Origin: an uncultured Methylomonas sp.
Lineage (GTDB): Bacteria; Pseudomonadota; Gammaproteobacteria; Methylococcales; Methylomonadaceae
Length of the DNA: 64,000 bases
NCBI GenBank assembly: GCA_936941155.1
Contig: CAKZJE010000107.1
Location: 62,001 to 126,000, forward strand
Reading direction: 5' to 3'
Within the stretch, counting starts at the first letter, position 1, and every line of letters begins with the position of its first letter. A program made the position numbers and the translations under genes. Below are positions 9,405 to 21,179 of the stretch, in pieces. The notes beneath the pieces are model-generated. The model did not search any database, was not told the DNA's origin, and worked only from the letters and a program-made list of their open reading frames with translations.

Positions 9405-9761
9405 CTAGAACTTCAATCCAGCTTCACGTGCAGCATCTGCTAATGCTTTAACACGACCATGATATTTAAAACCTGAACGATCAAATGCAACTTCGGTAAC
9501 ACCTACAGCAACTGCTCTTTGAGCAACAATCTTGCCCACTTCTTTAGCTGCTTCTGTATTACTAGTGCTTTTTAACGCCGATTTAATATCAGCTTGAGTT
9601 GTAGAAGCACTTGCAAGCGTTGTTGATCCATCTTTGCTTAGAACTTGCGCATAAATATGCTGAGAGGTTCTGTGAATTGTCAACCGGTTTGCGCCTAATT
9701 GTCTGATTTTACAGCGTAGTTTTAAAGCACGCTTTAATCGGGATGTCTTTTTATCCATCAC
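9405..9761 (-). CDS. rplR: 50S ribosomal protein L18
   Basis: A 118-residue L18 that binds 5S rRNA together with L5 and L25 (rplE and rplY in this window). Basic start [20 protein letters not shown], then [15 protein letters not shown] and the C-terminal [24 protein letters not shown], all typical. Six bases separate it from rplF. Confidence 0.97.
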   Translation of the reverse strand: MMDKKTSRLKRALKLRCKIRQLGANRLTIHRTSQHIYAQVLSKDGSTTLASASTTQADIKSALKSTSNTEAAKEVGKIVAQRAVAVGVTEVAFDRSGFKYHGRVKALADAAREAGLKF

Positions 9762-9767
9762 TTTACC

Positions 9768-10301
9768 TTACTTCTTTTTGGCTTCTTTTCTAACAACATT
9801 CTCATCAGAATATCTGACTCCTTTACCTTTATATGGCTCTGGCGGACGATAAGCCCTGATTTCTGCTGCGACCTGACCTACTTTTTGTTTATCCATTCCT
9901 TTGATAACAATTTCAGTCTGACTTGGTGTTTCAATGCTAATTCCGGCTGGTATTTCATATCCCACAGGATGAGAAAAACCTAAAGTAAGGTTAAGTATAT
10001 TACCAGCTGCTTGAGCTCTGTAACCAACCCCAATCAAAGTTAGCTTTCTCTCAAAGCCTTTAGAAACGCCTGTTACCATATTAGTAACTGTTGCTCTCAC
10101 TGTTCCTGCTTGAGCATTAGCTTTTTTTACACTTTCATCCCATTTAACTTGGATTACGTTATCGTTGATTTCAACACTAACGCCACCTTTTAGTTCAAAT
10201 GACATTTGACCATTGCTTCCTTTTACAGTCATGTTAGTTCCATCCAACTTAACATCGACTCCTGTAGGAATAGCAATTGGCGCTTTAGCAATTCTTGACA
10301 T
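9768..10301 (-). CDS. rplF: 50S ribosomal protein L6
   Basis: A 177-residue L6 made of two similar domains. Family marks are [12 protein letters not shown] at the start, [19 protein letters not shown] in the middle and [16 protein letters not shown] near the end. It lies near the sarcin-ricin loop where elongation factors bind. Spacing to rpsH is 15 bases. Confidence 0.97.
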   Translation of the reverse strand: MSRIAKAPIAIPTGVDVKLDGTNMTVKGSNGQMSFELKGGVSVEINDNVIQVKWDESVKKANAQAGTVRATVTNMVTGVSKGFERKLTLIGVGYRAQAAGNILNLTLGFSHPVGYEIPAGISIETPSQTEIVIKGMDKQKVGQVAAEIRAYRPPEPYKGKGVRYSDENVVRKEAKKK

Positions 10302-10316
10302 AAACAGGCCTACTAC

Positions 10317-10712
10317 TTAACAAACTGTGCAAATAACTTCACCACCGTGTCCAATAGCACGAGCGGCTCTATCCGTCATAACACCATTTGAGGTTGATAC
10401 GATAGCAATGCCTAACCCGCCTAAGACTTTCGGTAATTCGTCTTTAGATTTATAGATGCGTAAACCTGGTTTACTAATCCGCTTAACTTTTTCAATTACA
10501 GGTACACCGTTAAAATACTTCAACACGATAGTCATCTCGGTGTGACTACCTCTTGTTTCAGTCGTGTACTCAGAAATATATCCTTCGTCTTTTAAAACTT
10601 TTGCAATTGCAACTTTTAGTTTAGAAGAAGGCATACTTACACTTTTTTTGCTAGCAGATTGACCATTCCTAATACGGGTCAGCATATCTGCTACTGGATC
10701 TGTCATACTCAT
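10317..10712 (-). CDS. rpsH: 30S ribosomal protein S8
   Basis: A 131-residue S8 beginning [18 protein letters not shown] and ending with the conserved [22 protein letters not shown]. It binds helix 21 of 16S rRNA; in E. coli it also represses spc translation at a site near rplE. The internal region before rplE was not folded here. Confidence 0.97.
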   Translation of the reverse strand: MSMTDPVADMLTRIRNGQSASKKSVSMPSSKLKVAIAKVLKDEGYISEYTTETRGSHTEMTIVLKYFNGVPVIEKVKRISKPGLRIYKSKDELPKVLGGLGIAIVSTSNGVMTDRAARAIGHGGEVICTVC

Positions 10713-10748
10713 TTATCAATTCTCCAAAAGCCTGAATCTAGTTCAGAA

Positions 10749-11054
10749 TTACCAACTTGCCTTTCCTAAACCAGGAACATCACCGCGCATTGTGGCTTCT
10801 CTTAGCTTATTACGGCACAGACCAAATTTACGATAATATCCATGTGGACGACCTGTTAAATTACAGCGATTACGCAGTCTTGCAAAACTGGAATCTCTGG
10901 GTAATTTTTGAAGTTGCAAAACAGCAGACTCTTTTTCTTCAAATGAAGTATTAGGATTTCTAATAAGTTCTTTTAAAGCACCGCGTTTTTGCGCGTGTTT
11001 TTTTACTAATTTATTACGCTTATCTTCCCGCGCAATCATTGATTTTTTTGCCAT
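10749..11054 (-). CDS. rpsN: 30S ribosomal protein S14 (zinc-free form)
   Basis: A 101-residue S14 of the long type. It lacks the paired CxxC motifs of the short, zinc-binding version (about 61 residues) and so is the zinc-independent form. The conserved [20 protein letters not shown] and the C-terminal [11 protein letters not shown] are present. It is in the standard place between rplE and rpsH. Confidence 0.97.
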   Translation of the reverse strand: MAKKSMIAREDKRNKLVKKHAQKRGALKELIRNPNTSFEEKESAVLQLQKLPRDSSFARLRNRCNLTGRPHGYYRKFGLCRNKLREATMRGDVPGLGKASW

Positions 11055-11068
11055 ACTAAAATCGCCCT

Positions 11069-11608
11069 TTAGTTCTTAAATGGAAAATTAAAAAGCTTTA
11101 ACAAAGCCAAACCTTCTTCATTAGTTTTCGCTGTTGTTGTAATAGCAATATCCATCCCACGCAGAGCATCAATTTTATCGTAATCAATTTCAGGGAAAAT
11201 GATTTGCTCTTTAACGCCCATTGAATAATTACCACGCCCATCAAAGCTTTTAGGGCTCATTCCACGAAAATCACGAATCCGAGGAATAGAGATATTAATT
11301 AATCGATCTAAAAATTCGTACATTTTATCGTTGCGTAAAGTTACTTTACAACCAATCGGCATGTCATCACGAATTTTAAATCCAGCAATCGATTTTCTTG
11401 ACATGGTAACAACCGCTTTTTGACCGGCGATTTTTTCCATGTCTGCAACAGCAGCTTGCAAAACTTTTTTATCAGCTACTGCCTCACCCACTCCCATATT
11501 GAGAGTGATTTTTACCAACCTTGGCGCTTCCATAACTGATTTGTATGCAAATTGCTCAATCAGCGCGGGTAAAATCTTTTCTTTATATTCAGTTTTTAGT
11601 CTAGCCAT
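11069..11608 (-). CDS. rplE: 50S ribosomal protein L5
   Basis: A 179-residue L5 that anchors 5S rRNA and contacts P-site tRNA. Typical segments are [20 protein letters not shown], the [12 protein letters not shown] turn, and [21 protein letters not shown]. It lies 16 bases after rplX. Confidence 0.97.
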   Translation of the reverse strand: MARLKTEYKEKILPALIEQFAYKSVMEAPRLVKITLNMGVGEAVADKKVLQAAVADMEKIAGQKAVVTMSRKSIAGFKIRDDMPIGCKVTLRNDKMYEFLDRLINISIPRIRDFRGMSPKSFDGRGNYSMGVKEQIIFPEIDYDKIDALRGMDIAITTTAKTNEEGLALLKLFNFPFKN

Positions 11609-11624
11609 GATTTTTATCTATTCC

Positions 11625-11942
11625 TTACGCATCAACAACTTGATCAGTTGATTTAAAATATCTAACTTTACGTCCGTCATCTAAAAATCTGAATCCTACC
11701 CGATCCGCTTTTTTTGTTTCAGGGTTAAATAAACCAACATTAGATATGTCGAGCGGCATGTCTTTGTCAATTATTCCACCTTGAACACCGGCATTTGGGT
11801 TTCCGCGTTGATGTTTTTTAGCTTGGTTAATCCCTTTGACTAGTATTTTATTGTCTTTGAGAACCTGAGTTACCGTACCTTGCTTGTCTTTGTCTTTACC
11901 TGTACGAATAATTACAGCATCACCTTTTTTAATTTTTTGCAT
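11625..11942 (-). CDS. rplX: 50S ribosomal protein L24
   Basis: A 105-residue L24 with the KOW motif at its start (KGDAVIIRTGKDKDKQGTV) and HQRGNPNAGVQGGIIDKD in the middle. It is an assembly initiator of the large subunit, near the tunnel exit. It follows rplN by 12 bases. Confidence 0.97.
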   Translation of the reverse strand: MQKIKKGDAVIIRTGKDKDKQGTVTQVLKDNKILVKGINQAKKHQRGNPNAGVQGGIIDKDMPLDISNVGLFNPETKKADRVGFRFLDDGRKVRYFKSTDQVVDA

Positions 11943-11954
11943 CTTGCTACCTTC

Positions 11955-12323
11955 TTATAAAACTTCTGGAGCTAAAGAAATGATTTTCATAAACTTCTCA
12001 CCCCTTAACTCACGGGTAACAGGTCCAAAAATACGTGTGCCGATAGGTTGTAGTTGGTTATTCAATATAACTGCTGCATTACCATCGAAGCGAATCACAG
12101 AACCATCAGGCCTGCGCACTCCTTTGCGGGTTCTCACCACTAACGCATTATAGACATCGCCTTTTTTTACTCTGCCACGAGGAATCGCATCTTTAACGCT
12201 GACTTTTATTATATCGCCAATCCCAGCATAGCGTCGGTGCGAACCGCCTAAAACCTTGATACACATGACCCTTTTTGCACCGCTGTTATCGGCGACGTCA
12301 AGGTTAGTTTGCATCTGAATCAT
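11955..12323 (-). CDS. rplN: 50S ribosomal protein L14
   Basis: A 122-residue L14, the usual first gene of the spc operon. It starts [18 protein letters not shown] and holds [15 protein letters not shown] and the terminal [13 protein letters not shown] 48-base gap separates it from rpsQ, the widest within the S10-spc run, but no convincing separate promoter was seen there. Confidence 0.97.
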   Translation of the reverse strand: MIQMQTNLDVADNSGAKRVMCIKVLGGSHRRYAGIGDIIKVSVKDAIPRGRVKKGDVYNALVVRTRKGVRRPDGSVIRFDGNAAVILNNQLQPIGTRIFGPVTRELRGEKFMKIISLAPEVL

Positions 12324-12371
12324 TATTAAATCCCAACCATCTCAATATTAACTTGCTTTCAAAAACGTGAT

Positions 12372-12635
12372 TTATTTATTCGCGCTTTCAATAATTTCAA
12401 CCATTCTAAATGTTTTTCTTTTGGAAATTGGCCTACATGAAGTAATCGCTACTAAATCACCTTCTTCGCATTGATTATTTTCATCATGGGCTAATAACTT
12501 GGTAGAACGTTTGATATATTTACCATAAACAGGATGTTTGATAATACGTTCTACCAAAACAGATACTGTCTTATCCATTTTATTGCTAACTACACGACCT
12601 GTGATCGTGCGCAGTTGTTCTGTATTTTCACTCAT
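12372..12635 (-). CDS. rpsQ: 30S ribosomal protein S17
   Basis: An 87-residue S17, an OB-fold primary 16S rRNA binder. It has [19 protein letters not shown], the [19 protein letters not shown] loop and [15 protein letters not shown]. Its start overlaps the end of rpmC by four bases, indicating coupled translation at the end of the S10 operon. Confidence 0.97.
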   Translation of the reverse strand: MSENTEQLRTITGRVVSNKMDKTVSVLVERIIKHPVYGKYIKRSTKLLAHDENNQCEEGDLVAITSCRPISKRKTFRMVEIIESANK

Positions 12636-12829
12636 GCTGATGCACTCGCTATTTCATTTAATACGGTATGAATACGCGCTATATCACGTCTTACCTTTTT
12701 TACTTGATCAGGCTTACTCAACTGACCAGTACCTTTTTGCATTCTCAGATTAAACTGTTCACGTGCTAATTCAAGCAACATAGAACTTAATTCATCTTTA
12801 GTTTTTTGACGTACTTCACTTATTTTCAT
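12632..12829 (-). CDS. rpmC: 50S ribosomal protein L29
   Basis: A 65-residue helical protein at the tunnel exit. The start [18 protein letters not shown] and the middle [16 protein letters not shown] are typical of L29. It overlaps rplP by one base and rpsQ by four. Confidence 0.96.
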   Translation of the reverse strand: MKISEVRQKTKDELSSMLLELAREQFNLRMQKGTGQLSKPDQVKKVRRDIARIHTVLNEIASASA

Positions 12830-13242
12830 TACATTATCGTCCGCGCAGCAAAAGTTGTCTTTACCGGAAGCTTAGCTGCTGCTAGCAGAAATGCTTCACG
12901 CGCCAATTGCTCTGGCACACCTTGAACTTCGTACAACATAGTCCCTGGTTTAATTTGAGCAACCCAGTATTCTACACTACCTTTTCCTTTTCCCATACGA
13001 ACTTCTAATGGTTTTTTAGTAATAGGCTTATCAGGGAATACTCTAATCCACATTTTACCACCACGTTTCACATGACGAGTAATTGCTCTACGAGCTGCTT
13101 CAATTTGACGGGCTGTTATTCTACCACGAGTTGTCGCTTTTAAGCCATATTCACCGAAACTGACTGAAGAGCCGCGCACCGCAATACCATTGTTTTTGCC
13201 TTTGTGCTGCTTACGAAATTTAGTTCTTTTAGGTTGAAGCAT
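12829..13242 (-). CDS. rplP: 50S ribosomal protein L16
   Basis: A 137-residue L16, starting [19 protein letters not shown] and containing [19 protein letters not shown] and [17 protein letters not shown]. It organises the A-site tRNA region of the large subunit. Two bases separate it from rpsC. Confidence 0.97.
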   Translation of the reverse strand: MLQPKRTKFRKQHKGKNNGIAVRGSSVSFGEYGLKATTRGRITARQIEAARRAITRHVKRGGKMWIRVFPDKPITKKPLEVRMGKGKGSVEYWVAQIKPGTMLYEVQGVPEQLAREAFLLAAAKLPVKTTFAARTIM

Positions 13243-13244
13243 GA

Positions 13245-13931
13245 CTATTTCCCTTCAACAGTTTTTTTAGATTCTGTGTTCTCTGCTGCTAGATGTGCAT
13301 CCATATCGAACACCTCACCTTTGAAGATCCACACCTTTATGCCGATAATACCATATGTTGTATTTGCTTCAGCTGTACCATAATCAATATCAGCACGCAA
13401 AGTATGCAACGGCACACGACCTTCTCTATACCACTCGCCACGAGCAATCTCAGCACCATTCAAACGTCCACCAACATTGATTTTGATGCCTTCAGCACCT
13501 AATCTCATCGAGTTTGACACAGCACGTTTCATAGCGCGGCGATACATGATACGTTTTTCTAATTGTTGAGCAATACTTTCTGCAACTAATCTTGCATCTA
13601 ATTCAGGTTTTCTAATCTCTTCAACATTAAGCTGAACAGGAATCCCCATAATAGCAGAAACATCACGTCTTAATTTATCAATATCTTCACCTTTTTTACC
13701 AATCACTATACCAGGACGAGCTGTGTGAATGGTAATATGCGCATTGCTTGGTGGTCGATTAATCTGAATTCTACTTACCGATGCGTGAGCTAATTTTTCC
13801 CTAATATAATCACGAACTTTTAAATCCTGAAGCAAAAACACTGGATAGTCTTGGCTATTTGCATACCATCTTGATGTCCAATCTTTTACAATCCCGAGGC
13901 GTATGCCTGTTGGATGTACCTTTTGTCCCAT
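13245..13931 (-). CDS. rpsC: 30S ribosomal protein S3
   Basis: A 228-residue S3 with the N-terminal [18 protein letters not shown] and the KH domain containing [14 protein letters not shown]. The C-terminal half holds [21 protein letters not shown]. It shapes the mRNA entry channel with S4 and S5. It follows rplV by 12 bases. Confidence 0.97.
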   Translation of the reverse strand: MGQKVHPTGIRLGIVKDWTSRWYANSQDYPVFLLQDLKVRDYIREKLAHASVSRIQINRPPSNAHITIHTARPGIVIGKKGEDIDKLRRDVSAIMGIPVQLNVEEIRKPELDARLVAESIAQQLEKRIMYRRAMKRAVSNSMRLGAEGIKINVGGRLNGAEIARGEWYREGRVPLHTLRADIDYGTAEANTTYGIIGIKVWIFKGEVFDMDAHLAAENTESKKTVEGK

Positions 13932-13943
13932 TTTTATATACCC

Positions 13944-14279
13944 CTATTCGTGTTCTGCTACTTTAACGGTGATATGGCAGGTTCTTTTCAGGATGTGGTT
14001 ACCACGTCCTTTTGCTCTTGCACGCATTCTTTTTAACACAGTTCCTTCATTAACAAACACAGTCGTTACAACTAGTTCATCAATATCGGCACTTTCGTTA
14101 TGCTCAGCGTTTGCAATCGCAGACTCTAAAACCTTTTGCATAATTCCAGCTGCTTTTTTTGAACTAAACTTTAATAAATTCAGTGCTTTTTCAACTGGCA
14201 AGCCACGTATTTGATCACCAACCAATCTTGCTTTTTGAGCAGACATTGGGGCATTACTTAATTTTGCTGAAATTTCCAT
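13944..14279 (-). CDS. rplV: 50S ribosomal protein L22
   Basis: A 111-residue L22; its beta-hairpin loop (around residues 80-100, [19 protein letters not shown]) lines the exit tunnel near the macrolide site. No insertion or deletion in this loop is visible, so the drug-sensitive form is likely. Spacing to rpsS is seven bases. Confidence 0.97.
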   Translation of the reverse strand: MEISAKLSNAPMSAQKARLVGDQIRGLPVEKALNLLKFSSKKAAGIMQKVLESAIANAEHNESADIDELVVTTVFVNEGTVLKRMRARAKGRGNHILKRTCHITVKVAEHE

Positions 14280-14286
14280 AGAGTTC

Positions 14287-14559
14287 TTACCTTGATTTCT
14301 TATCAGCTACATGCCCTTTATATGTGCGAGTCGGCGCAAATTCACCCAATTTATGACCCACCATATTTTCAGAGATAAGAACCGGAACATGCTGACGACC
14401 ATTATGTACGGCTATAGTTAAACCCAACATATCTGGGCTAATCATTGATCTTCTTGACCAAGTTTTAATTGGTTTCCTATTATTGCTACTTACTGCACTC
14501 TCTACTTTCTTCAGTAGATGATGATCAATAAATGGACCTTTCTTAATTGAACGTGGCAC
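14287..14559 (-). CDS. rpsS: 30S ribosomal protein S19
   Basis: A 90-residue S19 with [19 protein letters not shown] at the start, [20 protein letters not shown] and the end segment [17 protein letters not shown]. It pairs with S13 in the head of the small subunit. It lies 11 bases after rplB. Confidence 0.97.
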   Translation of the reverse strand: MPRSIKKGPFIDHHLLKKVESAVSSNNRKPIKTWSRRSMISPDMLGLTIAVHNGRQHVPVLISENMVGHKLGEFAPTRTYKGHVADKKSR

Positions 14560-14570
14560 GCTTTGCCCCC

Positions 14571-15398
14571 TTATTTCTGGTTACGTCGTCTGACAATCAT
14601 ATTGTCAGTGCGTTTGTTCTTACGAGTTTTATAACCTTTAGTCGGCATACCCCATGGTGAGACGGGATGTCTACCACCTGATGTACGACCCTCACCACCA
14701 CCATGTGGATGATCTACCGGGTTCATTGCCACACCGCGAACAGTTGGACGAACACCGCGCCATCTTTTGGCACCTGCTTTACCTAAAGAAATCAAGTTGT
14801 GTTCTGAGTTAGAAACCTCTCCCACAACTGCTTTACAATCTGCCATCACTTTACGCATTTCACCAGAACGTAAACGCAATGTAACATAAGCACCATCTTT
14901 AGCCACTAATTGCGCTGATGTTCCAGCACTGCGGGCGATTTGTGCGCCTTTGCCGGACTTTAGTTCAACACAATGAATTGTTGTACCTAAAGGCATATTA
15001 CGCAATGGCATACAGTTCCCAGGTTTAACAGCTGTAGTTTCGGCAGATAATACTTCTTGCCCTACTTTCATCCCTTTAGGAGCGATAATGTATCTACGCT
15101 CACCATCTTTAAACAACAGCAGAGCAATATTAGCCGTTCTATTAGGATCATATTCCAAACGCTCGACAACCGCAGGAATATCAACTTTATTTCTTTTGAA
15201 ATCAATAATCCGGTAGTGTTGCTTATGTCCACCACCTACATGGCGCGTTGTGATACGCCCATTATTATTTCTGCCACCAGTTCTACTTTTTTTTTCAAGC
15301 AGCGGTGCAAATGGCTTACCTTTATGCAAGTCATCATTTTTAACTCTTATTACAGACCGAGATCCTGGTGATGTCGGTTTTGATTTTAGAATAGCCAT
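14571..15398 (-). CDS. rplB: 50S ribosomal protein L2
   Basis: A 275-residue L2, one of the most conserved large-subunit proteins. The peptidyl-transferase-proximal stretch [20 protein letters not shown] includes the invariant His. The C-terminal [19 protein letters not shown] is basic as expected. A 40-base gap separates it from rplW. Confidence 0.98.
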   Translation of the reverse strand: MAILKSKPTSPGSRSVIRVKNDDLHKGKPFAPLLEKKSRTGGRNNNGRITTRHVGGGHKQHYRIIDFKRNKVDIPAVVERLEYDPNRTANIALLLFKDGERRYIIAPKGMKVGQEVLSAETTAVKPGNCMPLRNMPLGTTIHCVELKSGKGAQIARSAGTSAQLVAKDGAYVTLRLRSGEMRKVMADCKAVVGEVSNSEHNLISLGKAGAKRWRGVRPTVRGVAMNPVDHPHGGGEGRTSGGRHPVSPWGMPTKGYKTRKNKRTDNMIVRRRNQK

Positions 15399-15438
15399 GC
15401 TATCTACCGTTCCTATTGATTCTTAACACTTTAACTTT

Positions 15439-15738
15439 TTAAGCTTTCGCGAAATCGATGTCATGACCTTCTTTAAGCTTTACATAAGCTTTTTTCCAGT
15501 CAGATCTTTTCCCCAACGCGCGTCCGAAGCGTTTAACTTTCCCTTTAATATTAAGGACCTGAACACTATCAACCTCAACATTAAACATTAGTTCAACTGC
15601 ACTTTTAATTTGCTTTTTAGTTGCTACTTTTTGAACTTTAAAAACAAAGCGTTTATCAACCTCTGCTGCAACTGAACTTTTTTCTGAAACAATTGGCGCC
15701 AGTAAAACATTTGCAACTCTGCTCTCTGCTACACTCAT
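15439..15738 (-). CDS. rplW: 50S ribosomal protein L23
   Basis: A 99-residue L23, the docking site of trigger factor and SRP at the tunnel exit. LLAPIVSEKSSVAAE, RFVFKVQKVATKKQIK and the basic KVKRFGRALGKRSDWKKAYV are typical. It overlaps rplD by four bases (coupled translation). Confidence 0.97.
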   Translation of the reverse strand: MSVAESRVANVLLAPIVSEKSSVAAEVDKRFVFKVQKVATKKQIKSAVELMFNVEVDSVQVLNIKGKVKRFGRALGKRSDWKKAYVKLKEGHDIDFAKA

Positions 15739-16355
15739 GCTAAACGCTCCTCTATTTGCTTTAACGCACTTGAAGTGACGATAACTTTATCAGCAGAAAC
15801 TAATGAAACAGGATTTACGCTCTCAGCAGTTGCAACTTCAACATAAGGTATATTCCTTGAGGCCAAAATTAAATTTTCATTCACTTCATCTGTGATAATC
15901 AAAATACGTTTGCCATCAATGCTTTTTAATTTTTGATTGAAATCTTTTGTTTTTGACGTTGTAGGTGTAATGTCATTGCTAACAACTAATCTTTCTTGTC
16001 TTAACAATTCAGAAAATATAGATCGAATACCTACTTTGTACATTTTCTTATTAATTTTTTGCTCAAATGAACGCTGTTTTGCAGCAAACGTCACACCACC
16101 TGAACGCCAAATTGGCCCACGTGTAGTACCCGCTCTAGCACGACCAGTGCCTTTTTGACGGAATGGCTTTATACCACCACCACTTACTTCTGAGCGAGTT
16201 TTTTGCGCTTTAGTTCCAGCACGAGCACCAGCCAAATATCGAGTAACTAACTGATGAATTAATGTTTCATTGAATAACTGACCAAATACTTGCTCTGCGA
16301 CTTCCATCGCACTAGCAGAATCCTGATCATTTATTACAGGTACTTGCAAAGTCAT
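15735..16355 (-). CDS. rplD: 50S ribosomal protein L4
   Basis: A 206-residue L4. The long tunnel loop (KPFRQKGTGRARAGTTRGP, about residues 65-85) contains the expected macrolide-site residues. In E. coli L4 represses the S10 operon at its leader; here tuf abuts rpsJ with a one-base overlap, so that leader is absent (see findings). Three bases separate it from rplC. Confidence 0.97.
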   Translation of the reverse strand: MTLQVPVINDQDSASAMEVAEQVFGQLFNETLIHQLVTRYLAGARAGTKAQKTRSEVSGGGIKPFRQKGTGRARAGTTRGPIWRSGGVTFAAKQRSFEQKINKKMYKVGIRSIFSELLRQERLVVSNDITPTTSKTKDFNQKLKSIDGKRILIITDEVNENLILASRNIPYVEVATAESVNPVSLVSADKVIVTSSALKQIEERLA

Positions 16356-16358
16356 AAT

Positions 16359-17009
16359 TTAACCTTTATTCCTTTTTTTTGATGCAGCTCTAATAATTAC
16401 GTCGCCGCCTTTAGCTCCAGGAACTGAACCTGTAACCAAAATCAAGTTTCTTTCTATATCCACAGAATGAATTGTCAAATTTTGTACAGTAGTCTTGACA
16501 GCCCCCATGTGGCCGGCCATTTTTTTACCTTTAAAAACTCGTCCAGGCGTTTGACATTGTCCGATAGAACCCAACACTCTATGAGAGCGCGAGTTACCAT
16601 GTGTAGCATCCTGCATCCCAAAATTATGACGTTTTATACCGCCAGCGAAACCTTTACCTATACTAGTGCCACACACATCTACTATTTGACCTGCTGTAAA
16701 AGTGCTTAACGGAAGCTCGGAACCAGCAGATAAATCCTCTCCTTCGCCATCGGCTAATCTGAATTCCCAGAGGCCTCGACCTGCGGTAACGTTAGCAGCA
16801 GCGTAATGCCCTGCCATCGCTTTATTCACTTTTGAAGATTTTTTATCACCAACAGCAATTTGAATCGCACGGTAACCATCATTATCCAAACTCTTCACCT
16901 GTGTTACTCTGTTTGAGTCAATTTGGAGAACAGTTACAGGTGTAGATGAACCATCTTCACTAAAAACTCGGGTCATACCACACTTACGACCAATAAGACC
17001 TATTGACAT
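16359..17009 (-). CDS. rplC: 50S ribosomal protein L3
   Basis: A 216-residue L3 with [20 protein letters not shown] at the start and the extension [21 protein letters not shown] that approaches the peptidyl-transferase centre. The Gln in the [20 protein letters not shown] segment is the site methylated by PrmB in relatives. It follows rpsJ by 31 bases. Confidence 0.97.
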   Translation of the reverse strand: MSIGLIGRKCGMTRVFSEDGSSTPVTVLQIDSNRVTQVKSLDNDGYRAIQIAVGDKKSSKVNKAMAGHYAAANVTAGRGLWEFRLADGEGEDLSAGSELPLSTFTAGQIVDVCGTSIGKGFAGGIKRHNFGMQDATHGNSRSHRVLGSIGQCQTPGRVFKGKKMAGHMGAVKTTVQNLTIHSVDIERNLILVTGSVPGAKGGDVIIRAASKKRNKG

Positions 17010-17040
17010 CTGCCAATTCCTCTACTTAAAATTTTACAGC

Positions 17041-17352
17041 TCAATTGAGCTTAATTTGAACATCTACCCCTGCTGCAAGATCCAACTTCATCAGTGCATC
17101 AACGGTTTTTTCTGTAGGTTCCACTATATCAAGTAACCTTTTATAAGTTCTTAATTCGTATTGATCCCGTGCATCTTTGTTTACATGCGGTGAAATCAAT
17201 ATTGTGAAACGTTCTTTTTTAGTAGGCAAGGGAATAGGGCCTTTAACTTGAGCACCTGTTCTTTTTGCTGTTTCTACTATCTCTCCTGCTGACTGATCAA
17301 TTAGTTTATGATCAAAAGCTTTTAAGCGGATACGGATAGTTTGATTTGCCAT
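17041..17352 (-). CDS. rpsJ: 30S ribosomal protein S10
   Basis: A 103-residue S10 (NusE), which also takes part in NusB/NusG antitermination complexes. [20 protein letters not shown], the [15 protein letters not shown] loop and [12 protein letters not shown] are conserved. Its ATG overlaps the tuf stop by one base (TAATG), which fuses the str and S10 operons into one unit. Confidence 0.98.
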   Translation of the reverse strand: MANQTIRIRLKAFDHKLIDQSAGEIVETAKRTGAQVKGPIPLPTKKERFTILISPHVNKDARDQYELRTYKRLLDIVEPTEKTVDALMKLDLAAGVDVQIKLN

Positions 17353-18551
17353 TATTTCTTCTCATTTTTGTCAAGAATTTCAGCAACAACACCTGCGCCA
17401 ACAGTACGACCACCTTCGCGTATAGCAAAACGTAAGCCCTCTTCCATAGCAATCGGAGAAATCAGCTTTACTGTTACTGACACATTGTCTCCTGGCATAA
17501 CCATTTCTGTTCCTTCTGGAAGATCAACTGCTCCAGTTACATCTGTTGTTCTGAAATAGAACTGCGGACGATATCCATTAAAGAAAGGAGTGTGCCGCCC
17601 ACCTTCCTCTTTTGATAAAACGTAAATTTCAGATTTGAAATGAGCATGTGGCTTAATAGTGCCTTTGTGTGCTAATACTTGACCACGTTCAACATCATCT
17701 CTTTTTGTGCCTCTTAGCAACACACCTACGTTATCACCTGCTTGTCCTTGGTCAAGTAACTTACGGAACATCTCAACGCCTGTGCAAGTTGTTGTTGTTG
17801 TAGGTCTAATCCCTACAATTTCAATTTCTTGCCCAACCTTAACAATGCCACGCTCAATACGACCAGTTACCACTGTACCACGACCAGAAATAGAAAATAC
17901 ATCTTCAATTGGCATTAAGAATGGTTTATCAGTAACCCGCTCTGGCTCAGGAATATAACTATCTAAATAACCAGCAAGCTCTAATATTTTCTCTTCCCAT
18001 TTAGCATCGCCTTCCAATCCTTTTAGAGCAGAACCGCGCACAACTGGAATATCATCCCCTGGAAAATCATACTGAGACAGTAAGTCACGAACTTCCATCT
18101 CAACTAATTCCAATAACTCTTCGTCATCTACCATATCGCATTTATTCATAAAAACAACGATATATGGAACACCTACTTGACGAGCTAATAAAATATGCTC
18201 ACGAGTTTGAGGCATAGGACCGTCAGTTGCAGCAACTACTAGAATAGCTCCGTCCATTTGAGCCGCACCAGTAATCATATTTTTTACATAATCAGCATGA
18301 CCTGGACAATCAACATGAGCATAATGACGATGATCTGTTTCATACTCAACGTGAGATGTATTAATAGTAATACCACGCGCACGCTCTTCTGGAGCGTTAT
18401 CAATTTGATCAAATGCCTTTGCCGTTCCACCAAACTTTTTAGATAATACCGAAGTAATAGCCGCTGTTAATGTAGTTTTTCCATGATCGACATGCCCAAT
18501 CGTGCCTACGTTTATATGTTTTTTTGTACGGTCAAATTTTTCTTTAGCCAT
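17352..18551 (-). CDS. tuf: Elongation factor Tu
   Basis: A 399-residue GTPase that delivers aminoacyl-tRNA to the ribosome. G1 [10 protein letters not shown]3 DCPGHADY, G4 NKCD and the switch I region [15 protein letters not shown] are all present; domains 2 and 3 follow ([32 protein letters not shown]). It lies 24 bases after fusA and is the only tuf in the window: the copy normally found between tRNA-Thr and secE is missing. Confidence 0.98.
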   Translation of the reverse strand: MAKEKFDRTKKHINVGTIGHVDHGKTTLTAAITSVLSKKFGGTAKAFDQIDNAPEERARGITINTSHVEYETDHRHYAHVDCPGHADYVKNMITGAAQMDGAILVVAATDGPMPQTREHILLARQVGVPYIVVFMNKCDMVDDEELLELVEMEVRDLLSQYDFPGDDIPVVRGSALKGLEGDAKWEEKILELAGYLDSYIPEPERVTDKPFLMPIEDVFSISGRGTVVTGRIERGIVKVGQEIEIVGIRPTTTTTCTGVEMFRKLLDQGQAGDNVGVLLRGTKRDDVERGQVLAHKGTIKPHAHFKSEIYVLSKEEGGRHTPFFNGYRPQFYFRTTDVTGAVDLPEGTEMVMPGDNVSVTVKLISPIAMEEGLRFAIREGGRTVGAGVVAEILDKNEKK

Positions 18552-18575
18552 GAGTTAATACCTTTAATTTAAATT

Positions 18576-20672
18576 TTATGAAGACTTTTTAATAATAGCT
18601 TCCGCAATTGCTGCAGGTGCTTCATTATATTTTTCAAACTGCATACTGTATGTAGCACGACCCTGTGTTGCAGAACGCAAATCTGTCGCATACCCAAACA
18701 TTTCTGACAAGGGTACCTCGCATTCTATCGTTTTTCCTGAAGGAGTATCATTCATCCCGTGAATAACCCCGCGACGTCTATTGATATCACCAACAACATC
18801 TCCCATATGTTCTTCAGGCGTAACAATTTCCACTTTCATGATAGGCTCAAGAAGGACTGGATTCGCCTTTTTTGCTCCTTCCTTGAAGCACATAGATCCC
18901 GCAATTTTGAAAGCCATTTCATTAGAGTCAACATCATGATACGACCCATCAAACAAGCTAACTTTAACATCAACAACTGGGTATCCAGCAATCACACCAT
19001 TTTCCAGTTGTTCTTGTACGCCTTTATCCACAGCGGGAATATATTCTTTTGGAACAACCCCTGCCACTATTTCATTGACAAAAAGATAACCACTCCCTAA
19101 TTCGCGAGGCTCAATCCGCAACCAAACATGTCCGTATTGCCCACGTCCTCCAGACTGACGAATAAACTTCTCCTCATGTTCAACAGCACTGCGAATAGTC
19201 TCTCGATATGCAACTTGAGGAGCACCTACATTAGCATCAACACTAAACTCCCTTTTCATCCTGTCAACTATAATATCTAAATGCAACTCCCCCATTCCAG
19301 AAATAATAGTTTGACCTGATTCTGCATCGGTATTTACTCGAAATGAAGGATCTTCTTGCGCTAACTTAGCTAAAGCTGCACCCATTTTTTCTTGATCAGC
19401 TTTAGTTTTAGGCTCTACAGCTATAGAAATTACCGGCTCCGGAAAGTCCATTTTCTCTAGAATTATATCGCTTTCAAGACTGCATAAGGTATCGCCTGTA
19501 GTCGCAAACTTAAGACCTATTGCAGCGGCAATATCACCAGCTCGAACTTCTTTAATTTCTTCACGACTATTAGCGTGCATTTGCACGATTCGTCCAATCC
19601 GTTCTTTTTTATTTTTAATAGGATTAAAAACGCTATCACCTGACTTTAAAACGCCTGAATAAACTCTGAAAAAAGTCAGTGTTCCTACAAAAGGGTCTGT
19701 CGCGATTTTAAAAGCCAACCCAGCAAATGAAGCATCATCTTGTGCTAAACACTCCAATTCTTCCTCGCCATTAGCTGAAACACCTTTAATTGCCATTACT
19801 TCAGTAGGTGCAGGCAAATACTCAACTATAGCATCAAGTACAGCCTGAACGCCTTTATTTTTAAAAGCAGAACCACAAAATGCTGGAACTACTTTATTAG
19901 CAAGTGTTTGCGCACGAATTCCTTGTTTAATCTCTAGATTATTCAGAAATCCTTCTTCTAAATACTTATCCATAAGCTCTTCACTGCCATCGGCTGCAGC
20001 TTCAATCATGTATTCGCGCCACTTTTCGCAAATTTCTTGCATTTCTTGAGGAATATCTTTTTCATCAAAAGTCATTCCCATATCAACATCATGCCAATAT
20101 ATAGCCTTCATTTTAATGAGATCAACCACTCCTCGAAATGAATCTTCCGAACCAATGGGTATTTGCATAGGTACAGGAACACTCCCTAAGCGACTTCTTA
20201 TTTGCTCAACAACCCGCAAAAAATTTGCACCAGAGCGATCCATTTTATTAACAAATACAACTCGTGGAACATGATATTTATTTGCTTGCCGCCAAACTGT
20301 CTCAGATTGAGGCTCAACACCGCCTACCGCACAAAAAACTGCACAAGCACCATCCAAAACTCGCAAAGATCTTTCTACTTCAATAGTAAAATCAACATGC
20401 CCTGGCGTATCGATAATATTAATCCGGTGCTCAGAAAACTGCTTTTCCATGCCACTCCAGAAACAAGTTGTGGTAGCAGAAGTTATGGTAATACCTCTCT
20501 CCTGCTCTTGCTCCATCCAATCCATTGTGGCAGCACCGTCGTGAACTTCGCCAATTTTGTGAGACACTCCAGTGTAATACAAAATTCTTTCTGTTGTGGT
20601 AGTTTTTCCAGCATCAATGTGAGCCATAATTCCCACATTACGATACTGTTCTATTGGAGTCTTCCTTGCCAC
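18576..20672 (-). CDS. fusA: Elongation factor G
   Basis: A 698-residue translocase GTPase with five domains. The G domain has [28 protein letters not shown] and NKMDRSGA; domain IV carries RGQYGHVWL and the domain V region [20 protein letters not shown]. It catalyses ribosomal translocation and recycling. It is in the classic str order rpsL-rpsG-fusA-tuf, with 22 bases after rpsG. Confidence 0.98.
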   Translation of the reverse strand: MARKTPIEQYRNVGIMAHIDAGKTTTTERILYYTGVSHKIGEVHDGAATMDWMEQEQERGITITSATTTCFWSGMEKQFSEHRINIIDTPGHVDFTIEVERSLRVLDGACAVFCAVGGVEPQSETVWRQANKYHVPRVVFVNKMDRSGANFLRVVEQIRSRLGSVPVPMQIPIGSEDSFRGVVDLIKMKAIYWHDVDMGMTFDEKDIPQEMQEICEKWREYMIEAAADGSEELMDKYLEEGFLNNLEIKQGIRAQTLANKVVPAFCGSAFKNKGVQAVLDAIVEYLPAPTEVMAIKGVSANGEEELECLAQDDASFAGLAFKIATDPFVGTLTFFRVYSGVLKSGDSVFNPIKNKKERIGRIVQMHANSREEIKEVRAGDIAAAIGLKFATTGDTLCSLESDIILEKMDFPEPVISIAVEPKTKADQEKMGAALAKLAQEDPSFRVNTDAESGQTIISGMGELHLDIIVDRMKREFSVDANVGAPQVAYRETIRSAVEHEEKFIRQSGGRGQYGHVWLRIEPRELGSGYLFVNEIVAGVVPKEYIPAVDKGVQEQLENGVIAGYPVVDVKVSLFDGSYHDVDSNEMAFKIAGSMCFKEGAKKANPVLLEPIMKVEIVTPEEHMGDVVGDINRRRGVIHGMNDTPSGKTIECEVPLSEMFGYATDLRSATQGRATYSMQFEKYNEAPAAIAEAIIKKSS

Positions 20673-20694
20673 TAGATAACCTTATTTGCTTTTA

Positions 20695-21165
<471 letters not shown>

Positions 21166-21179
21166 CTATATCACCAGTA

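Noticed and set aside
20202-20675. Plus-strand frame opposite fusA (157 codons)
   Set aside because: Antisense shadow of fusA, without a ribosome-binding site.
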